Assembly (NCBI RefSeq): GCF_037975245.1
Contig: NC_092572.1
Coordinates: 32,895,989 to 32,959,988 of the forward strand
Direction: 5' to 3'
DNA from: Apostichopus japonicus
Taxonomy: Eukaryota; Echinodermata; Holothuroidea; Aspidochirotida; Stichopodidae
DNA length: 64,000 nucleotides
Position 1 is the stretch's first letter; every line of letters begins with the position of its first letter. Of this stretch, positions 36,835 through 49,650 are shown one piece after another. Both the position numbers and the translations under genes were made by a program. The notes under the pieces are model-generated. The model searched no databases, was not told the origin of the DNA, and saw nothing but the letters and a program-made list of their open reading frames with translations.

Positions 36835-37895
36835 AAACTTCTCGAAACAGGAAACTATCTGTCCAGGGGTTGTAATACTTTGATTCTACAGGAAGTAATG
36901 AAGACATGTTTTTTCATTCCATACTGTGTGTGTATGTGGATTACATTATAACACATCGTAACAGGGATAAGCATGATGAACCGTTCCGCCATTTTGTAAT
37001 GTTAAATTTTAGAATCTGGAAAGTAAACGAAATAGTCCAGGAGAGAAAATCGTCGTAGAAGAAATATTTAATTGACAATCAAAGAGAAAAATCACATTTC
37101 CATCCAGTTTTTATAAAATAAAAAAATCACAGTAATAGACTGCAGAGCGAGATGACGTTAGTTTCTACCTTAACGTAACAAGTAGGTTTGATTCGTATGC
37201 CCAGTCTATGCTGTACATTGCAAGAGGAGCTGTTTGATTTCAACTCAACCATAATGATGTCAAATGACCGTGACGTAGCAAGTTCCATATAGTGAAATGA
37301 ATACATGATATAGTTACATGTGTTTTATAACATTTATATCGTGATTCAAGCTGAAACTGATATGAAACTGTAAAATATTGTAAAGTAACTGTATGGTATG
37401 AATAACACTTAATTTAATTCATTTGTTTAACCACAACTGCACGATTACAACATATATTACTTTATTAAGTTACACTTATACAAGAAAACTACTGCATGGA
37501 GCCTATTGTGCTTGTAATGTATTGCATTGTACATAAAACTCGTGACTATGTTACATTGTACTTTAATTAGAGAAGTAATACGAAGATGTTAATAAAGAGT
37601 TAAAAGATGCAGTAAACTAAAACACCTTAAGGAATTAAATGAAAAGTGAAATACTGAGAGCATACCATTGCACACAAGGCTTACTTAATGTACAGAACAT
37701 TATCAGCATTAATTATCATAATCAATCTTGTTAAATTATGTAAGCTCATATTGTCTTAAAACCGAAGGCTTTACTTAGGACTATAATAACAACGTAGGGT
37801 AAATGAAGCCGATAAAATATTAACAAGAGCCCAACGGTCACTATCGTTCCTTGGTAAGTGGGCTGTATGCCATGACTCATTATCATAATATTCAT
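36835..37895. other. Non-coding, no recognised feature
   Basis: AT-rich sequence, no credible open frame. Confidence 0.4.
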
Positions 37896-37897
37896 GC

Positions 37898-38460
37898 CTA
37901 CATGTACCAGCTACTAAACAAAAAGTGTATTCCAAGTTTGGATACAATCAGATGTACTTAAAGGTTGTAGAGTTATTGCAATAACAAATGTTGGACCTTC
38001 CAAAATATTGGGCCCGATAATAAAAGTTTGACCTCAAATTATCCCAAAAATATTGCGCCCACAAATTCGGGTCCAAAGAACTTTAAGAACGAAAGTAAGG
38101 GCATGCCGGCCCAAAAATAGGCCCGGAATTATTGGGTCCAGATCGCCTACATGTACCAGCTATTAACCAACAACTGTTTACTAAGTTTGGCTACATCCCG
38201 AGTTACGGTTGCGGTGTTGGTGTTGTTGCAATTGAGAAAAAATGTGTGCTCATATGGTTCCAAATTATTGGGCTCCAAAAATTCGGGCCCAGAGAAGTTG
38301 CATAAAATGCATTTTAGTTGGAAATAAAATTTGGTTCCACCAGCTAAAAAATGGGTCCGGAACTTTTTGGAGCCCAGACATTAACCAGCAACTGTATACC
38401 AAGTTTGGCTGCAATCCGACTTCGGGTTGCGGAGTTATTGCAAAGTAAAACGTTTGTAGG
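37898..38460. repeat. Three diverged ~220-250-bp tandem repeats
   Basis: Copies begin near 37898, 38146 and 38381 (the third lacks its start). They share CCTACATGTACCAGCTA, ACCAAGTTTGG(A/C)T(A/G)CAAT-like sequence, GGTTG(C/T)GGAGTTATTGCAA, and TTGGGCxC/TTCGGGxCC blocks. Divergence is considerable. The open frames on both strands (38242-38448, 38265-38471) arise from the repeat and are unlikely to be genes. Confidence 0.75.
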
Positions 38461-38479
38461 TTTGACACCATAACCCTAT

Positions 38480-39713
38480 TAATATAAGGTCAGCTCTATA
38501 AAATTGGGCACACCTTTTATCTACATAACAAGTATGACAAATACCCATCACTCCGTTGTTGAGTCACAGACGCACACATACACGCACACGCCATCACCAT
38601 CGCATATATTCCTTTTGCCTTCGATAAGGAATCAAAAGTTGGTATGCATTAACCTATGTGTATTTGCAATTAATGGATATTGTCATCATCACATACCCTA
38701 AAGCAAAGTTGGGATCCTTTCCAATCCAAAGTCAAACAAAGGAAGAAAAAACATAAGAAAAATGGAACATTTTGCTGTCAGTGTGCAACTATGACGTCAC
38801 ACCTGTTTGCTTCAAGTTCACTTTGGTACAAACTGTTACATTTTAAGCTATCGATATCTCCAAAACGCAATGTAGGAATTGGATTCAAATTTCACCAGGA
38901 TGCTTAGTATATAATTTTCTTTAATAAGTCAAAATATACATTTTCCTTTTATCCTTTTAAGATTATCGACGTTACAGTCTCTTTTGCGTCAAAATATAAA
39001 GAACACTTCAACAGACAGTTTTCAAAATGTAGCAAACGTTTATAGTAAGCAATTGAAAAATAAGAATATGATATCCATTAAAAGCCCTAAAAATAATGGG
39101 AAACTGTCTATCTCATTAATTTCTGTAGTAATGTTAAAAATCCTATATCGATGTTATGTTATCATACCTGGAGAGATTGAACTAATTGCGCATGATCAAA
39201 AGCATCCCTAACTGCACTGTTACTAATGAAATGTTAGTGTTAACACTAAATAGAAACTTTACTATGTTTCTTTGTCGGTGAAATGTTTTTAGCGTTCATG
39301 TAATATTCTTCGTACGCTGATGGGATCAGTTAATACAACATCAGTAAAGTGTTAGTCGGGAAAGGGTGGGGGTGGTAAGGGAGGTAAAGAGATGTGGGTC
39401 TGGAATTTGGATGAATTCATATCATTATATACAATTGTACCAATGAAGGATGTTATACCCCGTACCGAGGAGTGTATGGAGGCTGAGAGCAGGTCACCAG
39501 CAATACCTGACCAGGGAAACACGAGTAGGTGGACAAACATTTCTCTTCATTTACGCAAGTAACGACGACTTTGTTACATATTGGGGAAAAAATCAAATTA
39601 TAATAAAAATGCACATTTCCGTTTAATTCCCATTCCACAAATGAGCGTTCTGGTGCTTTTGCAAATAACTACTATAAAATCTACTTGGTCACCAATGTGG
39701 TATATGAACGTCA
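38480..39713. other. Non-coding spacer before the satellite
   Basis: This has a short CA-rich patch at 38568-38592 and otherwise AT-rich sequence. No gene is recognised. It ends sharply where the 22-bp satellite begins. Confidence 0.5.
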
Positions 39714-40204
39714 TATCGTAAATTCAATTTATCGGTACGGCACAATCGATTTATCGGTACCGCACAATTGATTTATCAGTACCGCACATTCGATTTATCG
39801 GTATCGTAAATTCAATTTATCGGTATCCTACATTCGATTTGTCGGTATCGCACATTCGACTTATCGGTATCGCACATTCGATTTATCGGAACCGCACATT
39901 CCATTTATCGGTACCGCACATTCGATTTATCGGTATCGCAATTCGATTAATCGGTATCGCACATTCGATTTATCGATACCGCACATTCGATTTATCGGTA
40001 CCGCACAATCGATTTATGGTTACTGCACATTCGATTTATCGGTATCGCACATTCGATTTATCGGTACCGCACACGATATATAGTTTACGCACATTCCATT
40101 TATGGGTCCCGCACAATCGATTTATCGGTACCGCACATTCGATTGATCGGTCTCGCATATTCTATTCATAGGTATCGTAAATTCGATTTATCGGTACCGC
40201 AAAT

Positions 40205-41150
40205 TTGATTTATCGGTATCGCACATTCGATTATCAGTCCCGCACAATCGATTTATCGGTACAGCACTTTCGATTTATCGGTACCGCACATTCGAAATAT
40301 CGGTATCGTAAATTCAATTTATCGGTATCCCACAATCGATTTATCGGTACCGCACAATTGATTTATCAGTACCGCACATTCGATTTATCGGTATCGTAAA
40401 TTCAATTTATCGGTATCCCACATTCGATTTGTCGGTATCGCACATTCGACTTATCGGTACCGCACATTCGATTTATCGGTACCGCATATCTATTAATCGG
40501 TATCGCACATTCGATTGATCGGTACCGCACAATCGATTTATCGGTACCGCACAATCGATTTATCGGAACCGCACATTCGATTTATCGGTATCGCATATTC
40601 GATTTATTGGTATCGCACATTCGATTTATCGGTACGACACATTCGATTTATCGGTACCGCACATTCTATTTATCGGTATCGCACATTCGATTTATCGGTG
40701 TCGCATAATCGATTGATCGGTACCGCACATTCGATTAATTGGAACCGCTCATTCGATTTATCGGTACCGCACATTCGATTAATCGGTCTCGCATATTCTA
40801 TTCATAGGTATCGTAAATTCGATTTATCGGTACCGCAAATTTGATTTATCGGTATCGCACATTCGATTATCAGTCCCGCACAATCGATTTATCGGTACAG
40901 CACTTTCGATTTATCGGTACCGCACATTCGAAATATCGGTATCGTAAATTCAATTTATCGGTATCCCACAATCGATTTATCGGTACCGCACAATTGATTT
41001 ATCAGTACCGCACATTCGATTTATCGGTATCGTAAATTCAATTTATCGGTATCCCACATTCGATTTGTCGGTATCGCACATTCGACTTATCGGTGCCGCA
41101 CATTCGATTTATCGGTACCGCATATCTATTAATCGGTATCGCACATTCGA
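40205..41150. repeat. Satellite sub-block: 636-bp duplication
   Basis: The variant pattern starting at 40205 recurs at 40841, 636 bases later (29 units minus 2 bases). The segment includes the marker units with TTATCAGTCCCGCAC and GAAATATCGGTATCG, so the match is not just the consensus repeating. Confidence 0.85.
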
Positions 41151-41856
41151 TTGATCGGTACCGCACAATCGATTTATCGATACCGCACAATCGATTTATC
41201 GGAACCGCACATTCGATTTATCGGTATCGCATATTCGATTTATTGGTATCGCACATTCGATTTATCGGTACGACACATTCGATTTATCGGTACCGCACAT
41301 TCTATTTATCGGTATCGCACATTCGATTTATCGGTGTCGCATAATCGATTGATCGGTACCGCACATTCGATTAATTGGAACCGCTCATTCGATTTATCGG
41401 TATCGCACATTCGATTAATCGGTATCGGATGTTCGATTTATCGGTATCGCAATTCGATTAATCGGTATCTCACATTCGATTTATCGGTACCGCACATTCG
41501 ATTTATCGGTACCGCATATCTATTAATCGGTATCGCACATTCGATTGATCGGTACCGCACAATCGATTTATCGGTACCGCACAATCGATTTATCGGAACC
41601 GCACATTCGATTTATCGGTATCGCATATTCGATTTATTGGTATCGCACATTCGATTTATCGGTACGACACATTCGATTTATCGGTACCGCACATTCTATT
41701 TATCGGTATCGCACATTCGATTTATCGGTGTCGCATAATCGATTGATCGGTACCGCACATTCGATTAATTGGAACCGCTCATTCGATTTATCGGTATCGC
41801 ACATTCGATTAATCGGTATCGGATGTTCGATTTATCGGTATCGCACATTCGATTAA
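41151..41856. repeat. Satellite sub-block: 394-bp tandem duplication
   Basis: The pattern starting at 41151 recurs at 41545, 394 bases later (18 units minus 2 bases). It includes the distinctive short unit GTATCGCAATTCGATTAATC. A longer segment containing both copies reappears at 55843-56752. Confidence 0.85.
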
Positions 41857-42111
41857 TCGGTATCTCACATTCGATTTATCGGTACCGCACAATCGATATA
41901 TCGGTACCGCATATACGATAAATCGGTACCGCACAATCGAATTATCTGTAGGGCACATTCGATTTATCGGTACAGCACATTCGGTTAATGGGAATCGCAC
42001 ATTCGATTTATCGGTATCGCATGATCGATTTATCGTTATCGCATATTCGATTTATCGGTAACGCAGATTCTACTAATCGGTATCGCACATACTATTTATC
42101 GGTATTGCAAT

Positions 42112-43122
42112 TTGATTAATCAATATCGCAGGTTCGAATTATCGGTACCGCACTTTCGATTTATCGGTACCGCACAATCGATTTATCGGTATCGCATGAT
42201 CGATTTATCGTTATCGCATATTCGATTTATCGGTAACGCAGATTCTACTAATCGGTATCGCACATTCTATTTATCGGTATTGCAATTTGATTAATCGGTA
42301 TCGCAGGTTCGATTTATCGGTACCGCACTTTCGATTTATCGGTACCGCACAATCGATTTATCGGTATCGCATGATCGATTTATCGTTATCGCATATTCGA
42401 TTTATCGTTATCGCATATTCGATTTATCGGTAACGCAGATTCTACTAATCGGTATCGCACATTCTATTTATCAATATTGCAATTTGAATAATCGGTATCG
42501 CAGGTTCGAATTATCGGTATTCGATTCAATTAATCGGTATTCGATTCAATTAATCGGTATCGCAGGTTCGATTTATCTGTACCGCAAATTCGATTTATCG
42601 GTACCGCACATTCGATTTATCGGTACAGCACATTCGGTTAATGGGAATCGCACATTCGATTTATCGGTATCGCATGATCGATTTATCGTTATCGCATATT
42701 CGATTTATCGGTAACGCAGATTCTACTAATCGGTATCGCACATACTATTTATCGGTATTGCAATTTGATTAATCAATATCGCAGGTTCGAATTATCGGTA
42801 CCGCACTTTCGATTTATCGGTACCGCACAATCGATTTATCGGTATCGCATGATCGATTTATCGTTATCGCATATTCGATTTATCGGTAACGCAGATTCTA
42901 CTAATCGGTATCGCACATTCTATTTATCGGTATTGCAATTTGATTAATCGGTATCGCAGGTTCGATTTATCGGTACCGCACTTTCGATTTATCGGTACCG
43001 CACAATCGATTTATCGGTATCGCATGATCGATTTATCGTTATCGCATATTCGATTTATCGGTAACGCAGATTCTACTAATCGGTATCGCACATTCTATTT
43101 ATCAATATTGCAATTTGAATAA
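42112..43122. repeat. Satellite sub-block: ~631-653-bp duplication
   Basis: The unit pattern at 42112 recurs at 42765 (offset 653) and that at 42484 recurs at 43115 (offset 631). The two offsets differ by exactly one 22-bp unit, a whole-unit gain or loss. This duplication is absent in the related block at 45391-46140. Confidence 0.8.
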
Positions 43123-43845
43123 TCGGTATCGCAGGTTCGAATTATCGGTATTCGATTCAATTAATCGGTATTCGATTCAATTAATCGGTATCGCAGGTTC
43201 GATTTATCTGTACCGCAAATTCGATTTATCGGTACCGCACAATCGATTGATCGGTACCGCACATTCGATTTATCGGTACCGCACAATCGATTTATTTGTA
43301 CCTCCGATTCAATTAATCGGTATCGCAGGTTCGATTTATCTGTACCGCAAATTCGATTTATCGGTACCGCACAATCGATTGATCGGTACCGCACATTCGA
43401 TTTATCGGTACCGCACAATCGATTTATTTGTACCGCACATTCGATTAATCGGTATCGCACAATCGATTTATTTGTACCGCACATTCGATTAATCGGTATC
43501 GTAAATTCGATTTATCGGTATTGCATGATCGATTTATCGTTATCGCACATTCGATTTATCGGTACCGCACATTCGATTTATCGGTACCGCATTTTCGATT
43601 GACCGGTACCGCGCAATCGTTTTATCGGTCTCGCACATTCGATTTATCGGTGCCACACAATCGATATATCGGTACCGCATATACGATAAATTGGTACCTC
43701 ACAATCGAATATCGGTAGCGCACATTCGATTTATCGGTACCGCACATTCGGTTTATGGGTATCGCACATTCGATTTATCGGTATTGCAATTTGATGAATC
43801 GGTATCGCAGGTTGGATCTATCGGTACCGCACTTTCGATTTATCG

Positions 43846-46800
43846 GTACAGCACAATCGATTAATCGGTACCGCACATTCGATTTATCGGTACCGCACAT
43901 TCTATTAATCGGTACAGCACATTCGATTTATCGGTATCGAACATTTGATTAATTGGTACCGCACAATCGATTTATCGGTATTGCACATTCGATTTATCGG
44001 TATCGTAAATTCGATTTATCGGTACCGCATTTTCGATTGATCGGTACCGCACAATTGATTTATCGGTACCGAACAATCGATTTATCGGTACCGCACATTC
44101 TATTTATCGGTACCGCACAATCGATTTATCGTTACCGCATTTGATTTCATGGTATCGTACTTTCGATTTATCGGTACTGCACTTTCGATTTATCGTTATC
44201 ACACATTCTATTTATCGGTACCGCACATTCTATTTATCGGTATGCACATTCGATTTATTAGTACCGCACATTCGATTAATCGGTACAGCACAATCGATTT
44301 ATCGGTACCGCACTTTCTATTTATAGGTATCGCACAATCGATTGATCGGTACCGCACATTCGATTTATCGGTACCGCACAATCGATTAATTAGTACCGCA
44401 CATTCGATTAATCGGTATCGCACGTTCGATTTATCGGTACCGCACTTTCGATTGATCGGTACCGCACAATCGATTGATCGGTACCGCACAATCGATTTAT
44501 CGGTACCGCTTATTCGATTTATTGGTATCGCACATTCTACTAATCGGTACGACACATTCGATTTATCGGTACCGCACATTCTATTTATCGGTATCGCACA
44601 TTCGATTTATCGGTGTCGCATAATCGATTGATCGGTACCGCACATTCGATTAATTGGAACCGCTCATTCGATTTATCGGTATCGCACATTCGATTAATCG
44701 GTATCGGATGTTCGATTTATCGGTATCGCAATTCGATTAATCGGTATCTCACATTCGATTTATCGGTACCGCACATTCGATTTATCGGTACCGCATATCT
44801 ATTAATCGGTATCGCACATTCGATTGATCGGTACCGCACAATCGATTTATCGGTACCGCACAATCGATTTATCGGAACCGCACATTCGATTTATCGGTAT
44901 CGCATATTCGATTTATTGGTATCGCACATTCGATTTATCGGTACGACACATTCGATTTATCGGTACCGCACATTCTATTTATCGGTATCGCACATTCGAT
45001 TTATCGGTGTCGCATAATCGATTGATCGGTACCGCACATTCGATTAATTGGAACCGCTCATTCGATTTATCGGTATCGCACATTCGATTAATCGGTATCG
45101 GATGTTCGATTTATCGGTATCGCACATTCGATTAATCGGTATCTCACATTCGATTTATCGGTACCGCACAATCGATATATCGGTACCGCATATACGATAA
45201 ATCGGTACCGCACAATCGAATTATCTGTAGGGCACATTCGATTTATCGGTACAGCACATTCGGTTAATGGGAATCGCACATTCGATTTATCGGTATCGCA
45301 TGATCGATTTATCGTTATCGCATATTCGATTTATCGGTAACGCAGATTCTACTAATCGGTATCGCACATACTATTTATCGGTATTGCAATTTGATTAATC
45401 AATATCGCAGGTTCGAATTATCGGTACCGCACTTTCGATTTATCGGTACCGCACAATCGATTTATCGGTATCGCATGATCGATTTATCGTTATCGCATAT
45501 TCGATTTATCGGTAACGCAGATTCTACTAATCGGTATCGCACATTCTATTTATCGGTATTGCAATTTGATTAATCGGTATCGCAGGTTCGATTTATCGGT
45601 ACCGCACTTTCGATTTATCGGTACCGCACAATCGATTTATCGGTATCGCATGATCGATTTATCGTTATCGCATATTCGATTTATCGTTATCGCATATTCG
45701 ATTTATCGGTAACGCAGATTCTACTAATCGGTATCGCACATTCTATTTATCAATATTGCAATTTGAATAATCGGTATCGCAGGTTCGAATTATCGGTATT
45801 CGATTCAATTAATCGGTATTCGATTCAATTAATCGGTATCGCAGGTTCGATTTATCTGTACCGCAAATTCGATTTATCGGTACCGCACAATCGATTGATC
45901 GGTACCGCACATTCGATTTATCGGTACCGCACAATCGATTTATTTGTACCTCCGATTCAATTAATCGGTATCGCAGGTTCGATTTATCTGTACCGCAAAT
46001 TCGATTTATCGGTACCGCACAATCGATTGATCGGTACCGCACATTCGATTTATCGGTACCGCACAATCGATTTATTTGTACCGCACATTCGATTAATCGG
46101 TATCGCACAATCGATTTATTTGTACCGCACATTCGATTAATCGGTATCGTAAATTCGATTTATCGGTATCGCATGATCGATTTATCGTTATCGCACATTC
46201 GATTTATCGGTACCGCACATTCGATTTATCGGTACCGCATTTTCGATTGACCGGTACCGCGCAATCGTTTTATCGGTCTCGCACATTCGATTTATCGGTG
46301 CCACACAATCGATATATCGGTACCGCATATACGATAAATTGGTACCTCACAATCGAATATCGGTAGCGCACATTCGATTTATCGGTACCGCACATTCGGT
46401 TTATGGGTATCGCACATTCGATTTATCGGTATTGCAATTTGATGAATCGGTATCGCAGGTTCGATCTATCGGTACCGCACTTTCGATTTATCGGTACAGC
46501 ACAATCGATTAATCGGTACCGCACATTCGATTTATCGGTACCGCACATTCTATTAATCGGTACAGCACATTCGATTTATCGGTATCGAACATTTGATTAA
46601 TTGGTACCGCACAATCGATTTATCGGTATTGCACATTCGATTTATCGGTATCGTAAATTCGATTTATCGGTACCGCATTTTCGATTGATCGGTACCGCAC
46701 AATTGATTTATCGGTACCGAACAATCGATTTATCGGTACCGCACATTCTATTTATCGGTACCGCACAATCGATTTATCGTTACCGCATTTGATTTCATGG

Positions 46801-49650
46801 TATCGTACTTTCGATTTATCGGTACTGCACTTTCGATTTATCGTTATCACACATTCTATTTATCGGTACCGCACATTCTATTTATCGGTATGCACATTCG
46901 ATTTATTAGTACCGCACATTCGATTAATCGGTACAGCACAATCGATTTATCGGTACCGCACTTTCTATTTATAGGTATCGCACAATCGATTGATCGGTAC
47001 CGCACATTCGATTTATCGGTACCGCACAATCGATTAATTAGTACCGCACATTCGATTAATCGGTATCGCACGTTCGATTTATCGGTACCGCACTTTCGAT
47101 TGATCGGTACCGCACAATCGATTGATCGGTACCGCACAATCGATTTATCGGTACCGCTTATTCGATTTATCGGTACCGCACTATCGAATTATCGGTACCG
47201 CACATTCGATTTATCGGTATCGTTAATTCATTTTTATCAGTATCGCGCATTCGATTTATCGGTCCCGCACAATCGATTTATCGGTACCGCATTTGATTAA
47301 TCGGTATCGTAAATTCGATTTGTCGGTATTGCACTTTCGATTTATCGTTATCGCACATTCGATTTATCGGTACCGCACATTCGATTTATCGGTACCGCAC
47401 ATTCGATTAATCGGTATCGCACGTTCGATCCATCGGTACCGCACTTTCTATTTATCGGTACCGCACATTCGATTAATCGGTATCGTATATTCGATTTATC
47501 GGTATCGCACATTCGATTTATCGGTATCGCACAATCGATTTATCGGTACCGCACAATTGATTTATCGGTACCACAATACGAATTAATCGGTCTCGCACAT
47601 TCGATTTATCGATACCGCACAATCGATTTATCGGTACCGCTTATTCTATAAATCGGTACCGCACAATCGAATTATTGGTACCGCACATTCGATTTATCGG
47701 TATCGTTAATTCATTTTTATCGGTATCGCGCATTCGATTTATCGGTCCCGCACAATCGATTTATCGGTACCGCATGTGATTTATCGGTATCGTAAATTCG
47801 ATTTATCGGTATTGCACTTTCGATTTATCGTTATCGCACATTCGATTTATCGGTACCGCACATTCTATTTATCGGTACCGCACATTCGATTTATCGGTAT
47901 TCAATTCGATTAATCGGTATCGCAGGTTCAATTTATCGGTACCGCATTTTCGATTTATCGGTACCGCACAATCGATTGATCGGTAGCGCACATTCGATTT
48001 ATCGGTACCGCACATTCGATTTATCGGTACAGCACAATCGATTTATCGGTATCGCACAATCGATTTATTTGTACCGCACATTCTATTAATCGGTATCGCA
48101 CTTTCGATTTATCGGTATCGCACAATCGATTTATCGGTACCGCACAATCGATTTATCGGTACCGCACAATCGATTTATTTGTACCGGACATTCTATTAAT
48201 CGGTATCGCACTTTCGATTTATCGGTACCCCACTTTCTATTTAGCGGTACCGCACATTCGATTCATCGGTATCGTAGGTTCGATTTATGGGACTCGCACA
48301 TTCGATTTATCGGTACCGCACATTCGATTTATCGGTACCGCACATTCGATTAATCGGTATCGCACGTTCGATTTATCGGTACCGCACTTTCTATTTATCG
48401 GTACCGCACATTCGATTAATCGGTATCGTATATTCGATTTATCGGTATCGCACATTCGATTTATCGGTATCACACATTCGATTTATCGATACCGCACAAT
48501 CGATTTATCGGTACCGCTTATTCTATAAATCGGTACCGCACAATCGAATTATTGGTACCGCACATTCGATTTATCGGTATCGTTAATTTATTTTTATCGG
48601 TATCGCGCATTCGATTTATCGGTCCCGCACAATCGATTTATCGGTATTCGATTCGATTAATCGGTATCGCAGGTTCGATTTATCGGTACCGCACATTCGA
48701 TTTATCGGTACAGCACAATCGATTTATCAGTACCGCACAATCGATTTATTTGTACCGCACATTCTATTAATCGGTATCGCACTTTCGATTTATCGGTACC
48801 GCACTTTCTATTTATCGGTACCGCACATTCGATTCATCGGTATCGCACATTCGATTTATCGTTATCGCACATTCGATTTATCGGTATCGCACAATCGATT
48901 TATAGGTACCGCACAATCGATTTATCGGTACCGCACAATCGATTTATTTGTACCGGACATTCTATTAATCGGTATCGCACTTTCGATTTATCGGTACCGC
49001 ACTTTCTATTTAGCGGTACCGCACAATCGATTTATCGGTACCGCACACTCGATTTATCGGTATTCGATTCGATTAATCGGTATCGCAGGTTCAATTTATC
49101 GGTACCGCATTTTCGATTTATCGGTACCGCACAATCGATTGATCGGTAGCGCACATTCGATTTATCGGTACCGCACATTCGATTTATCGGTACAGCACAA
49201 TCGATTTATCAGTACCGCACAATCGATTTATTTGTACCGCACATTCTATTAATCGGTATCGCACTTTCGATTTATCGGTACCGCACTTTCTATTTATCGG
49301 TACCGCACATTCGATTCATCGGTATCGCACATTCGATTTATCGTTATCGCACATTCGATTTATCGGTATCGCACAATCGATTTATAGGTACCGCACAAAC
49401 GATTTATCGGTACCGCACAATCGATTTATTTGTACCGGACATTCTGTTAATCGGTATCGCACTTTCGATTTATCGGTACCGCACTTTCTATTGAGCGGTA
49501 CCGCACATTCGATTCATCGGTATCGTAGGTTCGATTTATGGGACTCGCACATTCGATTTATCGGTACCGAACTTTCGGTTTATCGGTACCGCACATTCGA
49601 TTAATCGGTATCGCATTTCCATTTATCGGTACCGCACTTTCTATTTATCG
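43846..49650. repeat. Satellite higher-order repeat, copy 1 (5,805 bp)
   Basis: Variant units from 43846 onwards recur at a constant offset of 5,805 bases. Matching landmarks were checked at 43953/49758, 44824/50629, 45763/51568, 47293/53098, 48287/54092, 49046/54851 and 49396/55201. The copy ends where the next begins, so the two are directly adjacent. 5,805 is 264 units minus 3 bases. Confidence 0.9.

Noticed and set aside
40205-48473. Minus-strand repeat frames (CGTDKSNVRYRLIECAVPINR-like)
   Set aside because: Same satellite read on the other strand. They exist only where spacer variants remove the consensus TAA stop.
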